From Mauremys mutica (Eukaryota; Chordata; Testudines; Geoemydidae), in the NCBI RefSeq assembly GCF_020497125.1, contig NC_059074.1:191079415-191143414 (forward strand): a stretch of 64,000 nt of DNA, read 5' to 3'. The notes below the pieces were generated by a model that worked only from the letters and a program-made list of their open reading frames with translations, did not search any database and was not told where the DNA came from. Numbering within the stretch: the stretch's first letter is position 1; each line of letters begins with the position of its first letter. Position numbers and translations under genes: made by a program. Of the stretch, positions 12,761 through 24,500 are shown piece after piece.

Positions 12761-13208
12761 CTGGGAGGGAGGGTCTGTCAGGAGTCAGAAGCAGCCTGGG
12801 CATGGTGCAGTGATTTCCCTGTACACCCCCCCCCCGCATTTCCCCAACACCCCCTCCAGTTTTGTGAATTAGTTACATGCCAAACCTGGTGGCTGGACTT
12901 TGCGGCTTTGTCCTCACCCACAACTATTTCCCTTTTTGGGACACTCTATACCTTCAAGTCAGCGGCACTGCTATGGGTACCCGCATGGCCCCACAGTATG
13001 CCAACATTTTTATGGCTGACTTGGAACAATGGTTTCTTAGCTCTCGTGCCCTAATGCCCCTACTCTACTTGCACTACATTGATGACATCTTCATCATCTG
13101 GACCCATGGAAAAGAAACCCTTGAGGAATTCCACCATGATTGCAACAATTTCCATCCCACCATCTACATCAGCCTAGACCAATCCACACAAACACTTAAC
13201 ACTACTGT

Positions 13209-13785
13209 TAGCCAAAAGGAGCTTACCTAATTACACCAAGGAGGCACGGAGGACAGGAAGACGAGTACCACACCCTTTATTGATCAGTCAGCTGAGCGGG
13301 TGTTCTCATCGGCTAGTGCCAGAAGAGAGAGACACTCCCCAAGCCCGGACAGGCCCTTTTTATAATCAGTAACAAACAACTTAGCCTACGTTCGTCTACG
13401 TCAGTTGGCTGACCTGCAGAACCTGTACATGTATCTGGTAGGGGATAATTGGGTACGCAGGATACATATATCATTTTGTGGGGGACACAAGATACATCTG
13501 TTGAGGATACATTTGTCATTCTAAAGGGGACACAAGATACATCTGTTGACCCTTTGTACTAAATACTTTGGAGACTTACATGGGAACACAGCTGCATACA
13601 CTTGGGGAGCCAACATATACTTGGGGAGCCAAACAAAACTGATAAGCGAAATAGCTGACATAGGTAGAAACACATCCTTTGTTCTATTGAGTTCTTCAAG
13701 CTTTCCAACACTACTGTGCTAATAAGCCATGGGCACATAAACACTACCCTATAGCAGAAACCTACTGACTGCTATACTTATCTAC
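13209..13785 (-). mobile_element. Solo LTR (endogenous retrovirus-type), antisense, inside the Penelope element
   Basis: Read on the minus strand the block has a TATAAAAAGG box (plus 13355-13364) and, about 75 bases on, AATAAA (plus 13276-13281), then a short U5-like end. It separates two parts of the Penelope coding region that otherwise join in sense. Its exact edges and target duplication could not be fixed. No internal retroviral genes are present. Confidence 0.6.
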
Positions 13786-13853
13786 ATGCCTCTAGCTTCC
13801 ATCCAAGACACACCACACGATCCACTGTCTTCAGCCAAGCTCTAAAGTACAAC

Positions 13854-13873
13854 CTTATGTTCTTATGTTCTTA
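13854..13873 (+). mobile_element. CR1 3'-tail-only insertion
   Basis: The 20 bases cttatgttcttatgttctta interrupt the Penelope reading frame between codons for ..ALKYN and RICSNP. They are the tandem TTATGTTC tail that ends CR1 elements, seen also at about 5396-5408. The best reading is an extreme 5'-truncated CR1 insertion; local duplication is the alternative. Confidence 0.5.
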
Positions 13874-15239
13874 ACTGCATTTACTCCAATCCCTCAGACA
13901 GAGACAAACAACTATAAGATTCAAAGATTCTTAAAACTACAATACCCACCTGCTGAAGTGAAAAAAACAGACTGACAGAGCCAGAAGAGTACCCAGAAGT
14001 CACCTATTACAAGATAGGCCCAACATAGAAAATAACAACGCCACTAGCCATTACCTTCAGCCCCCAACTAAAACCTCTCCAGCGCATCATCAAAGATCTA
14101 CAACCTATCCTGAAGGACAACCCCTCACTCTCACAGATCTTGGGAGACAGACCTATCCTCGCTTACAGACAGGCCCACCAACCTGAAGCAAATACTCACC
14201 AGCAACCATACACCACAGAACAAAAACACTAACCCAGGAACCTATCCTTGCAACAAAGCCCAATACCAACTCCGTCCCAATATCTATTCAAGTGACACCA
14301 TAATAGGACCTAATCACATCAGCCACACCATCAGGGGCTCGTTCACCTGCACATCTACCAACGTGATATATGCCATCATGTGCCAGCAATGCCCCTCTGC
14401 CATGTACATTGGGCAAACCAGACAGTCCATATGCAAAAGAATAAATGGACACGAATCTCACATCAGGAATCATAACATTAAAAAACCAGTAGGAGAACAC
14501 TTCAACCTCTCTGGCCATCAGTAACAGATTTAAAAGTGGAAATTTTGCAACAGAAAAGCTTCAAAAACAGACTCCAACAAGAAACAGCTAAACTTGAATT
14601 AATATGCAAACTAGATACAATTAATTTAGGCTTAAATAGAAACTGGGAATGGCTGAGCCATTACACACATTGAATCTATTTCCCCATGTTAAGTATCCTC
14701 ACACCTTCTTGTCAAACTGTCTTAAATGGGTCATCTTGATTATCACCACAAGTTTTTTTTTCTCCTGCTGACAATAACTCATCTTAATTAATTAGCCTCT
14801 TAGAGGTGGTTGGGCAACTCCCACCTTTTCATGTTCTCTGTATGTATATATATATCCTCACTATATGTTCCATTCTATGCATCCAATGAAGTGAGCATCC
14901 AATGTAGCACACGAAAGCTTATGCTCAAATAAATTTGTTAGTCTCTAAGGTGCCACAAGTACTGTTCTTTTTGCGGATACAGACTAACACCGCTGCTACC
15001 CTGAAACATGCCAATGTAGTGACTGTTTGGAAATTTGAATTGAAATTGAAACATTAATACACACTTTAAAAGCATATACAGTGTATGATAAAATACATGT
15101 ATCTGAAAAAGTATAATAGATTTCAGAAGTATGAACATAGACTAGCTTCCTTATACAGCTGCTGTTTTTTATGACAAGGTCAGTGCATTCATTTCAGTGA
15201 TGTCAGCCAAGAGCGTGAACCAACCTAATAATTTCAAAT

Positions 15240-15690
15240 GATGATTCGTAAGCAAAGTCTAAATGAGCTCTCTCTGACAGCTAGTAATGAGCTGGGGGCT
15301 GGGGGGAAAAGCCTTTGGTGGGTGCTGGGCAGGTGGTCTGGGGCGGACCCGTCTGTTCCGAGGCCATCCTGGGGGGCAGGGCATGGACCCACGGGCACGG
15401 GGCAGCAGGTTTCGTGCTGGGCGGGGGCAGCTACGAAACTCCGTGTCACAGCACCAACCCTGCTGGCAGTGCCTCTCCCGGAGGCAGCAGCTTGGGGTCC
15501 TCCTGCCCCCCTGGGTCACCAAGCGAAGTGCTGCCCTCACACTTGCCGTTGCAATGCTGAGCCCGCGCCCTTCCCTGGCTGTGGCGGCCTCACTCGGCCC
15601 GCAGGGCTGGCGCTGCTTGCAGGCGGTGACCGTTAGTACTGGCGGGAACAAAGACCTGCTGCAGACCCCCACCTCAGGGAGGTTACAGTG
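15240..15690. other. GC-rich block of unknown nature
   Basis: A sharply GC-rich 400-base island in AT-rich flanks, with ORFs of 70-137 codons open on both strands. No domain, splice structure or terminal inverted repeat was recognised. It may be the inside of a GC-rich DNA transposon. Confidence 0.35.
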
Positions 15691-15699
15691 TTAGGCCCC

Positions 15700-16350
15700 A
15701 GTTCCGCACACACTTAAATGCCACTGTAAGTTTTCATAAACTGCACTGAATTCCCATACGCAATAGGTGGAGTACAGCAAGTGGGATTTATTTTTGTTGC
15801 ACATCTACAGCAAGAGACTGCATATCACGGGTTCCCAGACTCGGCACCCTAGATGCCCTGTTTAAAATATACATTGAAGTAAAAATGTACCCTCAATTAG
15901 CCACACAGCACAATATCTCACTATATGCTGGGGATGCACCAGCCAGGAAAGGTGGAATCCCCATCCATACAACAACACAGCTCCACTTAGGACTTCCATT
16001 AATGAAGATGCAAAGCAACCCATAACAGTATCACCATCCCATGGAGGTATCATCTCTCTCTCCAGCCGAGGTTTCCCCCACAACCAGCTCCTGGTCCCTG
16101 CAGATATCTCTCTCAGGCTTTTCCATCTAACAAGTGCAGAAAGCCAAGTCCTTTCCTGATCCTGGGGCTCCCTTGTCTGTTGCCTTGAAGCCATATGTGC
16201 AATTGTGGCAAGGCACATGACTAGAAGCAAGCATGTGACTTAAAACTAAATATCTGAAGTTTAAAGGACTAAAGCGGGACAATAGGCATATTAGGCCTAT
16301 TTGAAACTGTGAAGCTGTTGGAGCATTTAAAGGGGCTCCACAAGAAGCAA
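15700..16350. other. Intergenic sequence, nothing recognised
   Basis: No gene or recognisable repeat was seen here. Confidence 0.4.
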
Positions 16351-16354
16351 GGCC

Positions 16355-16620
16355 TAAACATGTCCAGTTTTTTAACCTTTTCTCATAGGTCAGGTTTTCT
16401 AAACTTTTAGCATTTTTGTTGCTTTCCTCTGGATGCTTCAATTCATCCACATCTGTCCTACAGTGTGGCACCCAGAATCAGACATAGTACTGCAGCTGGG
16501 GCTGCCCTAGTGCCAATAGAGCAGGAGATGTCCTACATTCAACACTCCTGCTAAAACACCTGAGTGATACCAGCCCTTTTCACAGGAGCACCATGGGGCA
16601 GGCTGGCTCCTGTTCACCCT
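16355..16620 (-). mobile_element. CR1 LINE fragment, antisense
   Basis: The plus strand carries 'cagtgtggcacccagaatca' then 'tagtactgcagctgggg' and 'ctacattcaacactcctgct', the inverted CR1 3' half (upstream of the part seen at 4.3 kb). Confidence 0.7.
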
Positions 16621-16949
16621 GGCTTGTTCCAGTAGCGCTACCCCAGCTGGTTCTTCCACACCTGGTGGCAGTGCACGTCTAAATCGGCTTCTCTGGGGAA
16701 CTGCCGCCAACCTCCGTGGCAGCCCTATCAGCGAGGCTGTGCCCCGATGGGGCTGAAGGGCAGGTGATGGGTGAGGCACAACAGGGTCTGGGCAGGCAGG
16801 GAACAACGCCACCCATAGGACCCACCCGGAGGCAGAGCCTAGGCTGGCAGCAGGCCCCCTACTGGCCCTGACGGGAGCTTGCTCTACCCAAGCCTTGCCC
16901 GCGTGAGCCCCACAGGCACGTGTGGAGACACGGGAACCGCCATTGCGCT

Positions 16950-17330
16950 CAGGCCTCTCCCGTCCCGCCCCTGTTAAGGCGCACACGTGCGATGGGGGGA
17001 GGGAGAAGAGCGCATCGATGATTGGGTGCGCGATATGTCGATTGTGCATGAGCTCGACTCTTCTGCCTGCGTACGTGAGGTCACGCGTCAGGGTGCGGCG
17101 CGCGGCGTTGGGAACGGTGGGCAGGCGCGCGCGCGGGCAGCGAGTGCAGCCGGGTGAGGGACGGGTTTGTGCCCCGTCTGCCCCTCTGCTGGGCGATGCG
17201 GCGCGGGGGACCCCGTGCCTGTGTCCGGGGAGGTATCTGGGGCGCTCCCCTCTGGGGGCAGGCGCGCTGAGCCTGTCTCGGCGGGCGGGCGGGCTCGCCC
17301 AGCCGCGTTGGGATTGGCCCAAAATAGCCA
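16950..17330 (+). promoter_or_regulatory. SNRPB2: CpG-island promoter and probable noncoding exon 1 of SNRPB2
   Basis: This CpG-rich block lies 1.2-1.5 kb upstream of the first coding exon of SNRPB2, which has a splice acceptor before its ATG (tctag at 18501-18505). A noncoding first exon must therefore lie upstream. A plausible donor is GTGAGG at 17154, after a purine/CpG-rich leader. No TATA box is evident. The exact start and donor are inferred. The 274-codon minus-strand ORF across this island has no recognisable domain and is taken as GC-driven. Confidence 0.6.
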
Positions 17331-17458
17331 CGAGCTGTGAATTCCTCAGAGCCGGGTGTGGGGCAGCTGGGGCGAAAGTGGCTGGGTGCGTGGGCGGGCT
17401 GCATGAGGGGGGGGCTGGGGTGCTTGGAGGGGGGCTGGTGTATGGGGGGGCTGGCTGT

Positions 17459-18010
17459 CAGGGCCGGTGCAAGGATGTTTTGTGCCCTAGGTGAAACTTC
17501 CACCTTGCACCCCGCTCTGAGGCCCCCCCCCATGGTAGCTCACCCCTTCTGCCCTGAGGTGCTGCCTCCCCCCCTTGCGGCAGCTCCATACCCCCCACCC
17601 TCTGCCCTGAGGCACCCCCCCGCCCCAGCTCACCCCTGCTCTGTGCACGAGCACTCTGAACATGCCGTCGCTGCTTCACTTCTCCCACCTCCCAGGCTTG
17701 CGGCGCCAGTCAGCTTAGGCACCGCAAGCCTGGGAGGCGGGAGAAGTGAAGCAGACACGGTGCGCTTGGGGAGGAGGCGGGGCAGGGGTGAGCTGTGGTG
17801 GGGAGTTCCCCTGCGTGCCGCCCTCCCCCCCTTACTTGCTGCAGGTGGCCCTCCCCGTGCTCCCCTGCCCCAGCTCCTTCTGCCTAAATGCCGGTGGTGG
17901 CCGAAGGTCCGGCCGCTGCGGTCACTGCAGAAGAAAATGGTGCCCCCCCCCAAATCCCAGCGCCCTAGGCAACTACCTAGGTCGCCTAAATGGTTGCACC
18001 GGCTCTGCTG
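17459..18010. mobile_element. Palindromic non-autonomous DNA transposon
   Basis: The left end (cagggccggtgcaagga) is inverted at the right end (ggttgcaccggctctgc). The element is very GC-rich. It contains a second, central palindrome at 17672-17753 whose 36-base arms match at 34 positions around a 10-base spacer. It sits just downstream of the SNRPB2 CpG island, in its first intron. The overlapping 263-codon ORF is not supported as a gene. Confidence 0.65.
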
Positions 18011-18505
18011 GCTGTGGTGTATGAGGGGGGCTGTGGTGTATGGGGGAGGCTGCGCTTGGAGGAGCTGGCTGTGTGGTGCAGTGGTGGGTCCATGCAGGCG
18101 GTGGGGGGGCATCGATGTTTATATATGAAAGCGATAGGAACCATAAACACTTCAGAGCATTATAGATGAAAAGGGCAGTGAAAGAGCTGTGTGGGGATGA
18201 TCGTGGTACAACTGCCCACGCAGAGCTTGATGCTTTCTCAGTGACTTGGGTCCCTGTACTAGGCTATATCTTTCTGTACCTTGAGAGGTGATGGACTTTT
18301 GTTAGTATATGAAAAGTGTATAGCTTTAAAACCTGTGTGCTAGAAAGTGCTTCCTTTTCACCGTTGAGTGAGACAGTTCTGATCCTGTTTTATATAGGCT
18401 GATTCTGGCAACACCTGTTTGACCTAAACAAACTCTATTATTATGAATTTATCTTCATAAATGTAAGTATTTTTAACACATTGTGCTTGTTTCTCTTTTT
18501 TCTAG

Positions 18506-21500
18506 GCTCTTGTATAAGCAAGTTAGAAGATGGATATCAGACCAAACCATACCATTTATATCAATAATATAAATGACAACATTAAAAAAGACGGTATGAA
18601 TAATTTAAAGTTCATATTTTTCATCAGTGTGTTGGGGAAACTATCTCAGAGTAGTATATTTTTACTATCTTCTAGAAATATAACCTAGACATAAAATGCA
18701 CTAGCAATCTTGTAATGTCAGCATGTTTGTGCTGTGCCTAGCCCAACAGAATCCCAATCTGTTTTGATCTCTAGGTACTACTGTAATGCAAATCAATAAT
18801 TATAACCAAAGTAGTCAGAAAATATAAATTAAGATCTCTATGCTTAATTACTGCCAATGGGGAAGAAGTTAAAATTGGTAACTTCAGAACTAAGTGTAAG
18901 TCTTAATGCACATTTGGGTGGCTTTTTTTTTTTTTAAACTTTCTGGCTTTCTTTTTATCATCTTAGGGTCCAATTCTACAAACCCTTATGAATGTAAGTA
19001 ATTTAGTTGTGTGGGTAGTCCCACTGAATCTTGCGTTTATCTTCAGATTGAGACTCATGGCTCCAGTCTTGCAAACCCATACTTACATGAATAGTCTTTC
19101 ATAATACAAGTGATTCTACTGACTTTATTGATACTGCAGTACTTGTGAGTAGTCGGTTATCAGATCAGGCTCTCGTGGTCTGGATGTGGTTTTCCAAAAG
19201 TAGTGGTGGTTCTTTTTTCATAGACACACTCCCTGCTGGGATGTAAACAATGTGGAATTATTGTGTAACTAAACCTAGTGAAATAACAGTGGTAATTAGA
19301 TAGAAACCCAGGTGGTAACCAATGGAACCTGGCAGCCAGGTGATGTGTTTTGGGATCCTCCATATGGAGATGTGTATCGGTATAAAAATGTAAATGAAAC
19401 TAAAAGCACTGTAGAGTTGATAGCAACCAGTGTAACTAGTTACCAGTATACATTCAAGTTTAATACTGCTGTAAAGTGGTGCTCTAAATGTCTGAAAATT
19501 GAGTCCCAAAGATTGCCCCTTAGTAATGCGAAGATCAGGGAGTGGATTAAGAAAAAACAAACAAACATAGTGCAAGTCTCCATGATTCTTAAATCTCCCG
19601 ATGGGATATTGAACATATTGATGTATGTCAGGAAAGCCAAGTAGGAAAAACTAGAGAAACAGGACAATGGGGGGACACAGTGTGCTGCCAAAAGCCAGTT
19701 AGAGAAACAATCCTTAATATCGAGTAAAGGGTAAAAGTGGTCTGGTCAAGCATGCATGATCAGCAGAGATCTTAGAAATCTGCTTGCTGCTGAAAACCAC
19801 ATAATTTGTGTTTTTTACAGAGAATTTTTAGTTTTAACAGTTTGTTAAAAATAAATAAAAACACACTCAGTGGAACCCTGATTATTTGATATTGCCCCAG
19901 TATCAATTAGATCAATTAGGTAGGGCTTTGGCTATCAACCCCGGGCAGTGGGGCTCTGGCTGTCAGCTTAAAAATTGTAAATATATCAATAAAACATCGT
20001 GTTCAACTGATACCTATATATATTGTGGCTAGGAAAACTAAAGTTCAGCGTTTCATTTTAATTGTGGAAAAACACGGATTACTTTTTTTTTTTTAAATCA
20101 ATGTTTTTTAATCACTGGAAAACTAGGATCCCTGGTCATCGGTGTGTGAGAACTGGAAATTAATTAATTAGAAAAGAGAAATAACATGAAAATAGCAAGG
20201 ACAGCAAAAGTTATGCCCATTTACACATGCATATTGTATGAGTTGCATAAGATATGTGATAGTCATAACACTTTATGATGATTGGAAGAGAACTAAATGA
20301 ATATGTAATTTGGATATGTATAATATGTTGGAGATTTTAAGTGATAGAGCTTCATAGAAGAAATCCATTGTGATTGCCTGTGCACCAGAAGGTAACTGGC
20401 CATTTCCTTTTCTGTATGTGTCTGTCTTTTCTTTAATAGTAATTGTAATCAAAAGGTATGCTTTAGGCTCAAAGGTTTGAATTAATAAAGCTGAGTGTCT
20501 CAGACCTGAGCATGTAGCATTCTCGCACAAGAAATACCTAACCATTACCTGGCCTTAGCGTGAAGCAGTCTTATTTGGGCCTGCTGTGGCTTAGCTCCAT
20601 GAAACCAACTGCCTCTGGCAGCACAAGCACTAACTTCCAGTGCCTCTGCCAACCCCCCTGCCCACTGTGAAGGCCTTGCTCTCTCTGTATGTCTATAGGC
20701 ACACACTTATCCCAAAGTCCTTAGAGTGTTCCCTGCAATGTCTAGCCCGGGGTAGTCAATAGATGGACCATGGGCCAAATCCAGACCACCAGATGCTTTT
20801 GAATGGACTTGAAAATCTTTTTATTTACTTATCATTGTTGGGCTTTAAAAAAAAAAAAAATTCTGGAGTCTGGACTTGACTATATCTTGACCAAGAAATT
20901 TGGACCTTGACAAAAAATAGACTACCCCGGTCTAGTCTCTTATCCATTGAACACTCATAAAATTACCAGGCCTGCTATTCCCCAGGGAACAGTACATCCC
21001 AGCTTGTGAAATTCAACAGAAGACCATCACTTTGCTTAACACCACAGACCTTAGATCAGGGTTTCTCAAACTTTTTTGCACTAGTGACCCCTTTCACACA
21101 GCAAGCCTCTGAGTGCAACCCCCCTCATAAATTAAAAACACTTTTTAAAAAAAATATTTAACACTATTATAAATGCTGGAGGGATCCATAGCAGGGTTTG
21201 GGGGGTGGAGGCTGATAGCTTGCAAACCCCCACGTAATAATCCCCAGTTTGAGAACCCCTGCCTTAAATATACTTCTAGTGGGGAAAAAAAAAGTTTATT
21301 ATCAAAGAACAAATTAGAGTAATAGTAAGAATACTGGAAACAAATGGTTACTTAAAACAAAATCATGTCATGCTTTCTAGAGACTAATCTAACAAATTAC
21401 TCTTGTATCTAAAGAAGCTGATCTCATGCAGGATTCTTTCCAGTATTTTTAGCCAACCCTACTTGAGACCCCTTTTTCATAGAGCAAGAGTGCTGTTCTT

Positions 21501-24500
21501 TTTCTTCGTCAATGAAGGATGCATGGGCGTCTTTTCTGCCCCAAAATATAATAAAGCAAACACCTTTGTGTTCCTCCAAATAAGGTTCTGTGCACCTACT
21601 GTGTTTCTTTCCCTTTTAGTTTTCTGAAATTCTTTCTTACAATCCTTCATTTGTATTCAGTGATGATGTAGCTGGGTCAGTCCCTGGATATATTAGAGAG
21701 ACAAAGAGAGTGAGTAATATGTTTTATTGGAGCTGTTGGTGGGAGAGACAAGCTTTCAAGCCATGCCAGAGCTCTTGTACACTTCCCAGACCTGAACTAA
21801 GGCCAGGTCCTTACTACAGACCTATATTGGTATAACTGTGTTGCTCAAGCGTGTGAAAAATCAAGAGCGTCTCCCGTTGACATAGCTATCGCCTCCACCA
21901 GTGAGGTGGATTAACTATGCTGACAGGAGACACTCTTCCCTCAGTGTAGTAGAATCTTCACTAAAGCTGTAGCACTGTACATGATGACAAGCCGTCAGAG
22001 TGGCACAGCTAAATACAAGGTGGAACAGATGGCTTAGTGTAAACAGTTAACCTGTATCAAGAGACTGTTCAATGTGAAGTAACTCTTTAGCGGACCTCCA
22101 ATCATGGGGGGTGGGGGGGGAGGAAGAGAAGGGGAGGCAGGTAGGGGAGTTGTTAGTGGATTATAGATTTGTTGGAATAAGCCATAAATCCAGTGTCTCT
22201 ATTCAGTCCATGATTTTTAGTGTCTAGCAAAGTTGTGAATTTAAGCTCCTGGGCTTGACTTTTGAACGTGTGCAGGTTTCTTTTGAGGATAAGGTCAGAG
22301 TTTTCACAAAGTGTTCACCCACAGGTGACATGGTGTTTCTGTCTTATATCATTTTCCTTGTGTGAGCTCATTCAAGAGCCTAGTGATTGTCTAGCTTCAC
22401 CCACATAGTTGCTATTGAGGCAATTAGTGCACCAGAGAAGGTACACCACATGTTGTGATAGGTACATGTAGGACATACGGATCTTGAAAGGTGTGTAGTG
22501 TTGTGGGTATTGATCACTCTAGCAGTAGAGGTATGTCTGAAGGTTTTGCATCTGTTGCTCTGACAAGGTCTGGTACCGATTTGAGTTGGTGTGTCCTTGT
22601 TTGTGGGGAGCTTGTTTCTGATGATAAGCTTGAAGAGGAGGGTTCTGGAAAGTTTTTTCACGATGTGGATCCCATAAAGTATGGGTTGTAGTTTGTTTGA
22701 TACCCTGTAGGGGTTCAACTGTGGGGTGGTAGGTGGCAAGTAGGGGTGTACAGTCAAAGGGGGTTTTGTATCTGTATTGAAGCAGATTCTCTTGGGGTGT
22801 ATGGGTGGCCCATTATATGATGCTTTCTCCTTCTCTGGTGGAGCATCCTTGTTTTGGTGAAGGCGGTTCTGAGAGTGTTCAGATGTCTGTCCTGGACTTT
22901 TCTTGGAGCATATTCGGTGGTATCTGAGTGCCTGGCTGTAGGTAACAGATTTTTTTTTTTTTTGTGTGTGGTGTGTTTGGGGGTGGTTACACACACAACT
23001 CCTTACATGGTATCTATATTTTCACAATGATATCGATGACCAGCATGACACTGGCTTTCATTTGAGACCCCACATGACATTCTTAAGTGAATTAGAATAT
23101 ACATACCAGAATCAGGAGATTCTGGTAATCCTTTGTACCTCCTTGCCAGTTGACATTGAGGTTCTTGGGTCACTTTGCAATATTATACAATGCACGTTAC
23201 ATGATAGTGTCTGAATGTTCCAGTGGGAAAATTAAGCATAGTTTTCATTTAGAGCACACACTATATTCCCAATAAACCAGAAGGTTGGCATTGTGGAAAA
23301 TACTTGGTTATAGTCTTTGAAGGGTAAAACTGCATTTAGAATACAGCTTTTATACCTACAACTTTCCATTACCATAGTGTACAGGAGAGCATTCCTTTTA
23401 AAGGGAGACTTTCATGACATAAATTTAGGAGAATCTTCACACACAAAGCAATTTATGTGGCCATATGTATCTGATTTCTTGGTCTGTGCTTAGAGAGATT
23501 GTCTCTAAGTATGTTTTCTCCCAGCTTCTCTTGCATGACTTGTTATGGTCCCTAAAGTAATATGATTGATGTCAGATAATTTTTGTTTACCTTAGTTGAA
23601 AAGAAAAACACAAAAGAATCATGATCTGATATTGTCAGACTTCAGCAATGACAAAACAAGATACTTGATACTTCAACAACTGAAGTATCAGGGGGTAGCC
23701 GTCTTAGTCTGTATCCACAAAAAATAAGGAATCTGGTGGCACCTTAAAGACTAACAGTTATTTGGGCATAAGCTTTCGTGGGTTAAAAAAAAAAACAACC
23801 TCACTTCTTCAGATGCATGGAGCAAAAGTACTGAAGTATGTATCTTAAATGCAAGAACAGTGAGGCAATAGAATAAGTGTTCAGTGCAGGGTGATGAACA
23901 TAGGTTAACTGGATATGTTTAAGGCCAGACTTTGCACCTACTTTTAAGATTGTGACAATTCAGTGGGATGGGCTGATGATCCAGAAAGCCTATTCTAATT
24001 CACATTTAACTCTTGAAAGAACTGGTTAAGCAAGACAGACATGGAAAAAATCTCTTAATGCTATCACCTGCCTGATTTTAATTAATAATGTGATTGAATC
24101 AGGAAGAATAATAATAATAAACAACCCACATCAGTTCTTACACTAATATGAGTGGTATGGCTTTGATTTTATAGCTTTGGCTCTGACTTTTTTGAGTAAA
24201 GTAGAATAGCATGTGTTATGTATTTTTCAGAGTTGTAACTTCCTGTTTGAGGATAGGATAACTTTTATAAAAGCACAGTGACATATCCAACCTATATACA
24301 GTAATGGCTTTTCTATGTTCTCAACAGAACTGAAGAGATCCTTGTATGCGCTGTTCTCACAGTTTGGTCATGTAGTAGACATTGTGGCTCTAAAGACGAT
24401 GAAAATGAGAGGACAGGCCTTTGTCATATTTAAAGAACTTGGATCATCCACCAATGCTTTGAGACAGTTACAAGGTTTTCCATTTTACGGCAAACCAATG

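Larger units (their letters stand above)
12870..15007 (+). mobile_element. Penelope-like retroelement, 5'-truncated and interrupted
   Basis: Penelope-like elements encode a reverse transcriptase followed by a GIY-YIG endonuclease. The RT part is open at 12877-13206, with GTAMGTRMAPQYANIFM and the catalytic YIDD at 13075-13086. The endonuclease is at 14342-14521, with VIYAIMCQQCP, YIGQTRQS (YIG at 14405-14413) and GEHFNLSGH. Between them the frame is broken by an antisense solo LTR (about 13209-13785), a CR1 tail (13854-13873) and scattered stops. The 3' end (about 14877-15007) is the terminal repeat also seen inverted near 23.7 kb. It lies in the CCT4-SNRPB2 intergenic space. Dead copy. Confidence 0.85.
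20555..23190 (-). mobile_element. ERV-type solo LTR, copy 1, split by nested insertions
   Basis: Segments 20555-20744, 20933-21056, 21263-21660 and about 22985-23190 are collinear with a second copy at about 54.28-55.65 kb. Shared landmarks are the cagtctt..g.gcttagctcc start, 'ttaccaggcctgctattccc', 'aagtttatta', 'gagacccctttttcat' and 'atcgatgaccagcatgacac'. On the minus strand aagtttatta reads as a polyadenylation-type AATAAA (plus 21295-21300). No viral genes are present. It has been invaded by two MITEs and a Penelope-like element, and lies in a SNRPB2 intron. Confidence 0.6.

Noticed and set aside
12500..13054. 184-codon ORF reading from the CpG island into the Penelope RT
   Set aside because: The RT is read in a different frame (12877-13206); this frame has no similarity of its own.
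16507..17331. 274-codon minus-strand ORF, the longest in the window
   Set aside because: It lies over the SNRPB2 CpG island, with GC-driven composition, other long ORFs in overlapping frames and no domain.
17337..18128. 263-codon plus-strand ORF
   Set aside because: It crosses an inverted-repeat DNA transposon and is Pro/Ala/Arg-rich by composition only.
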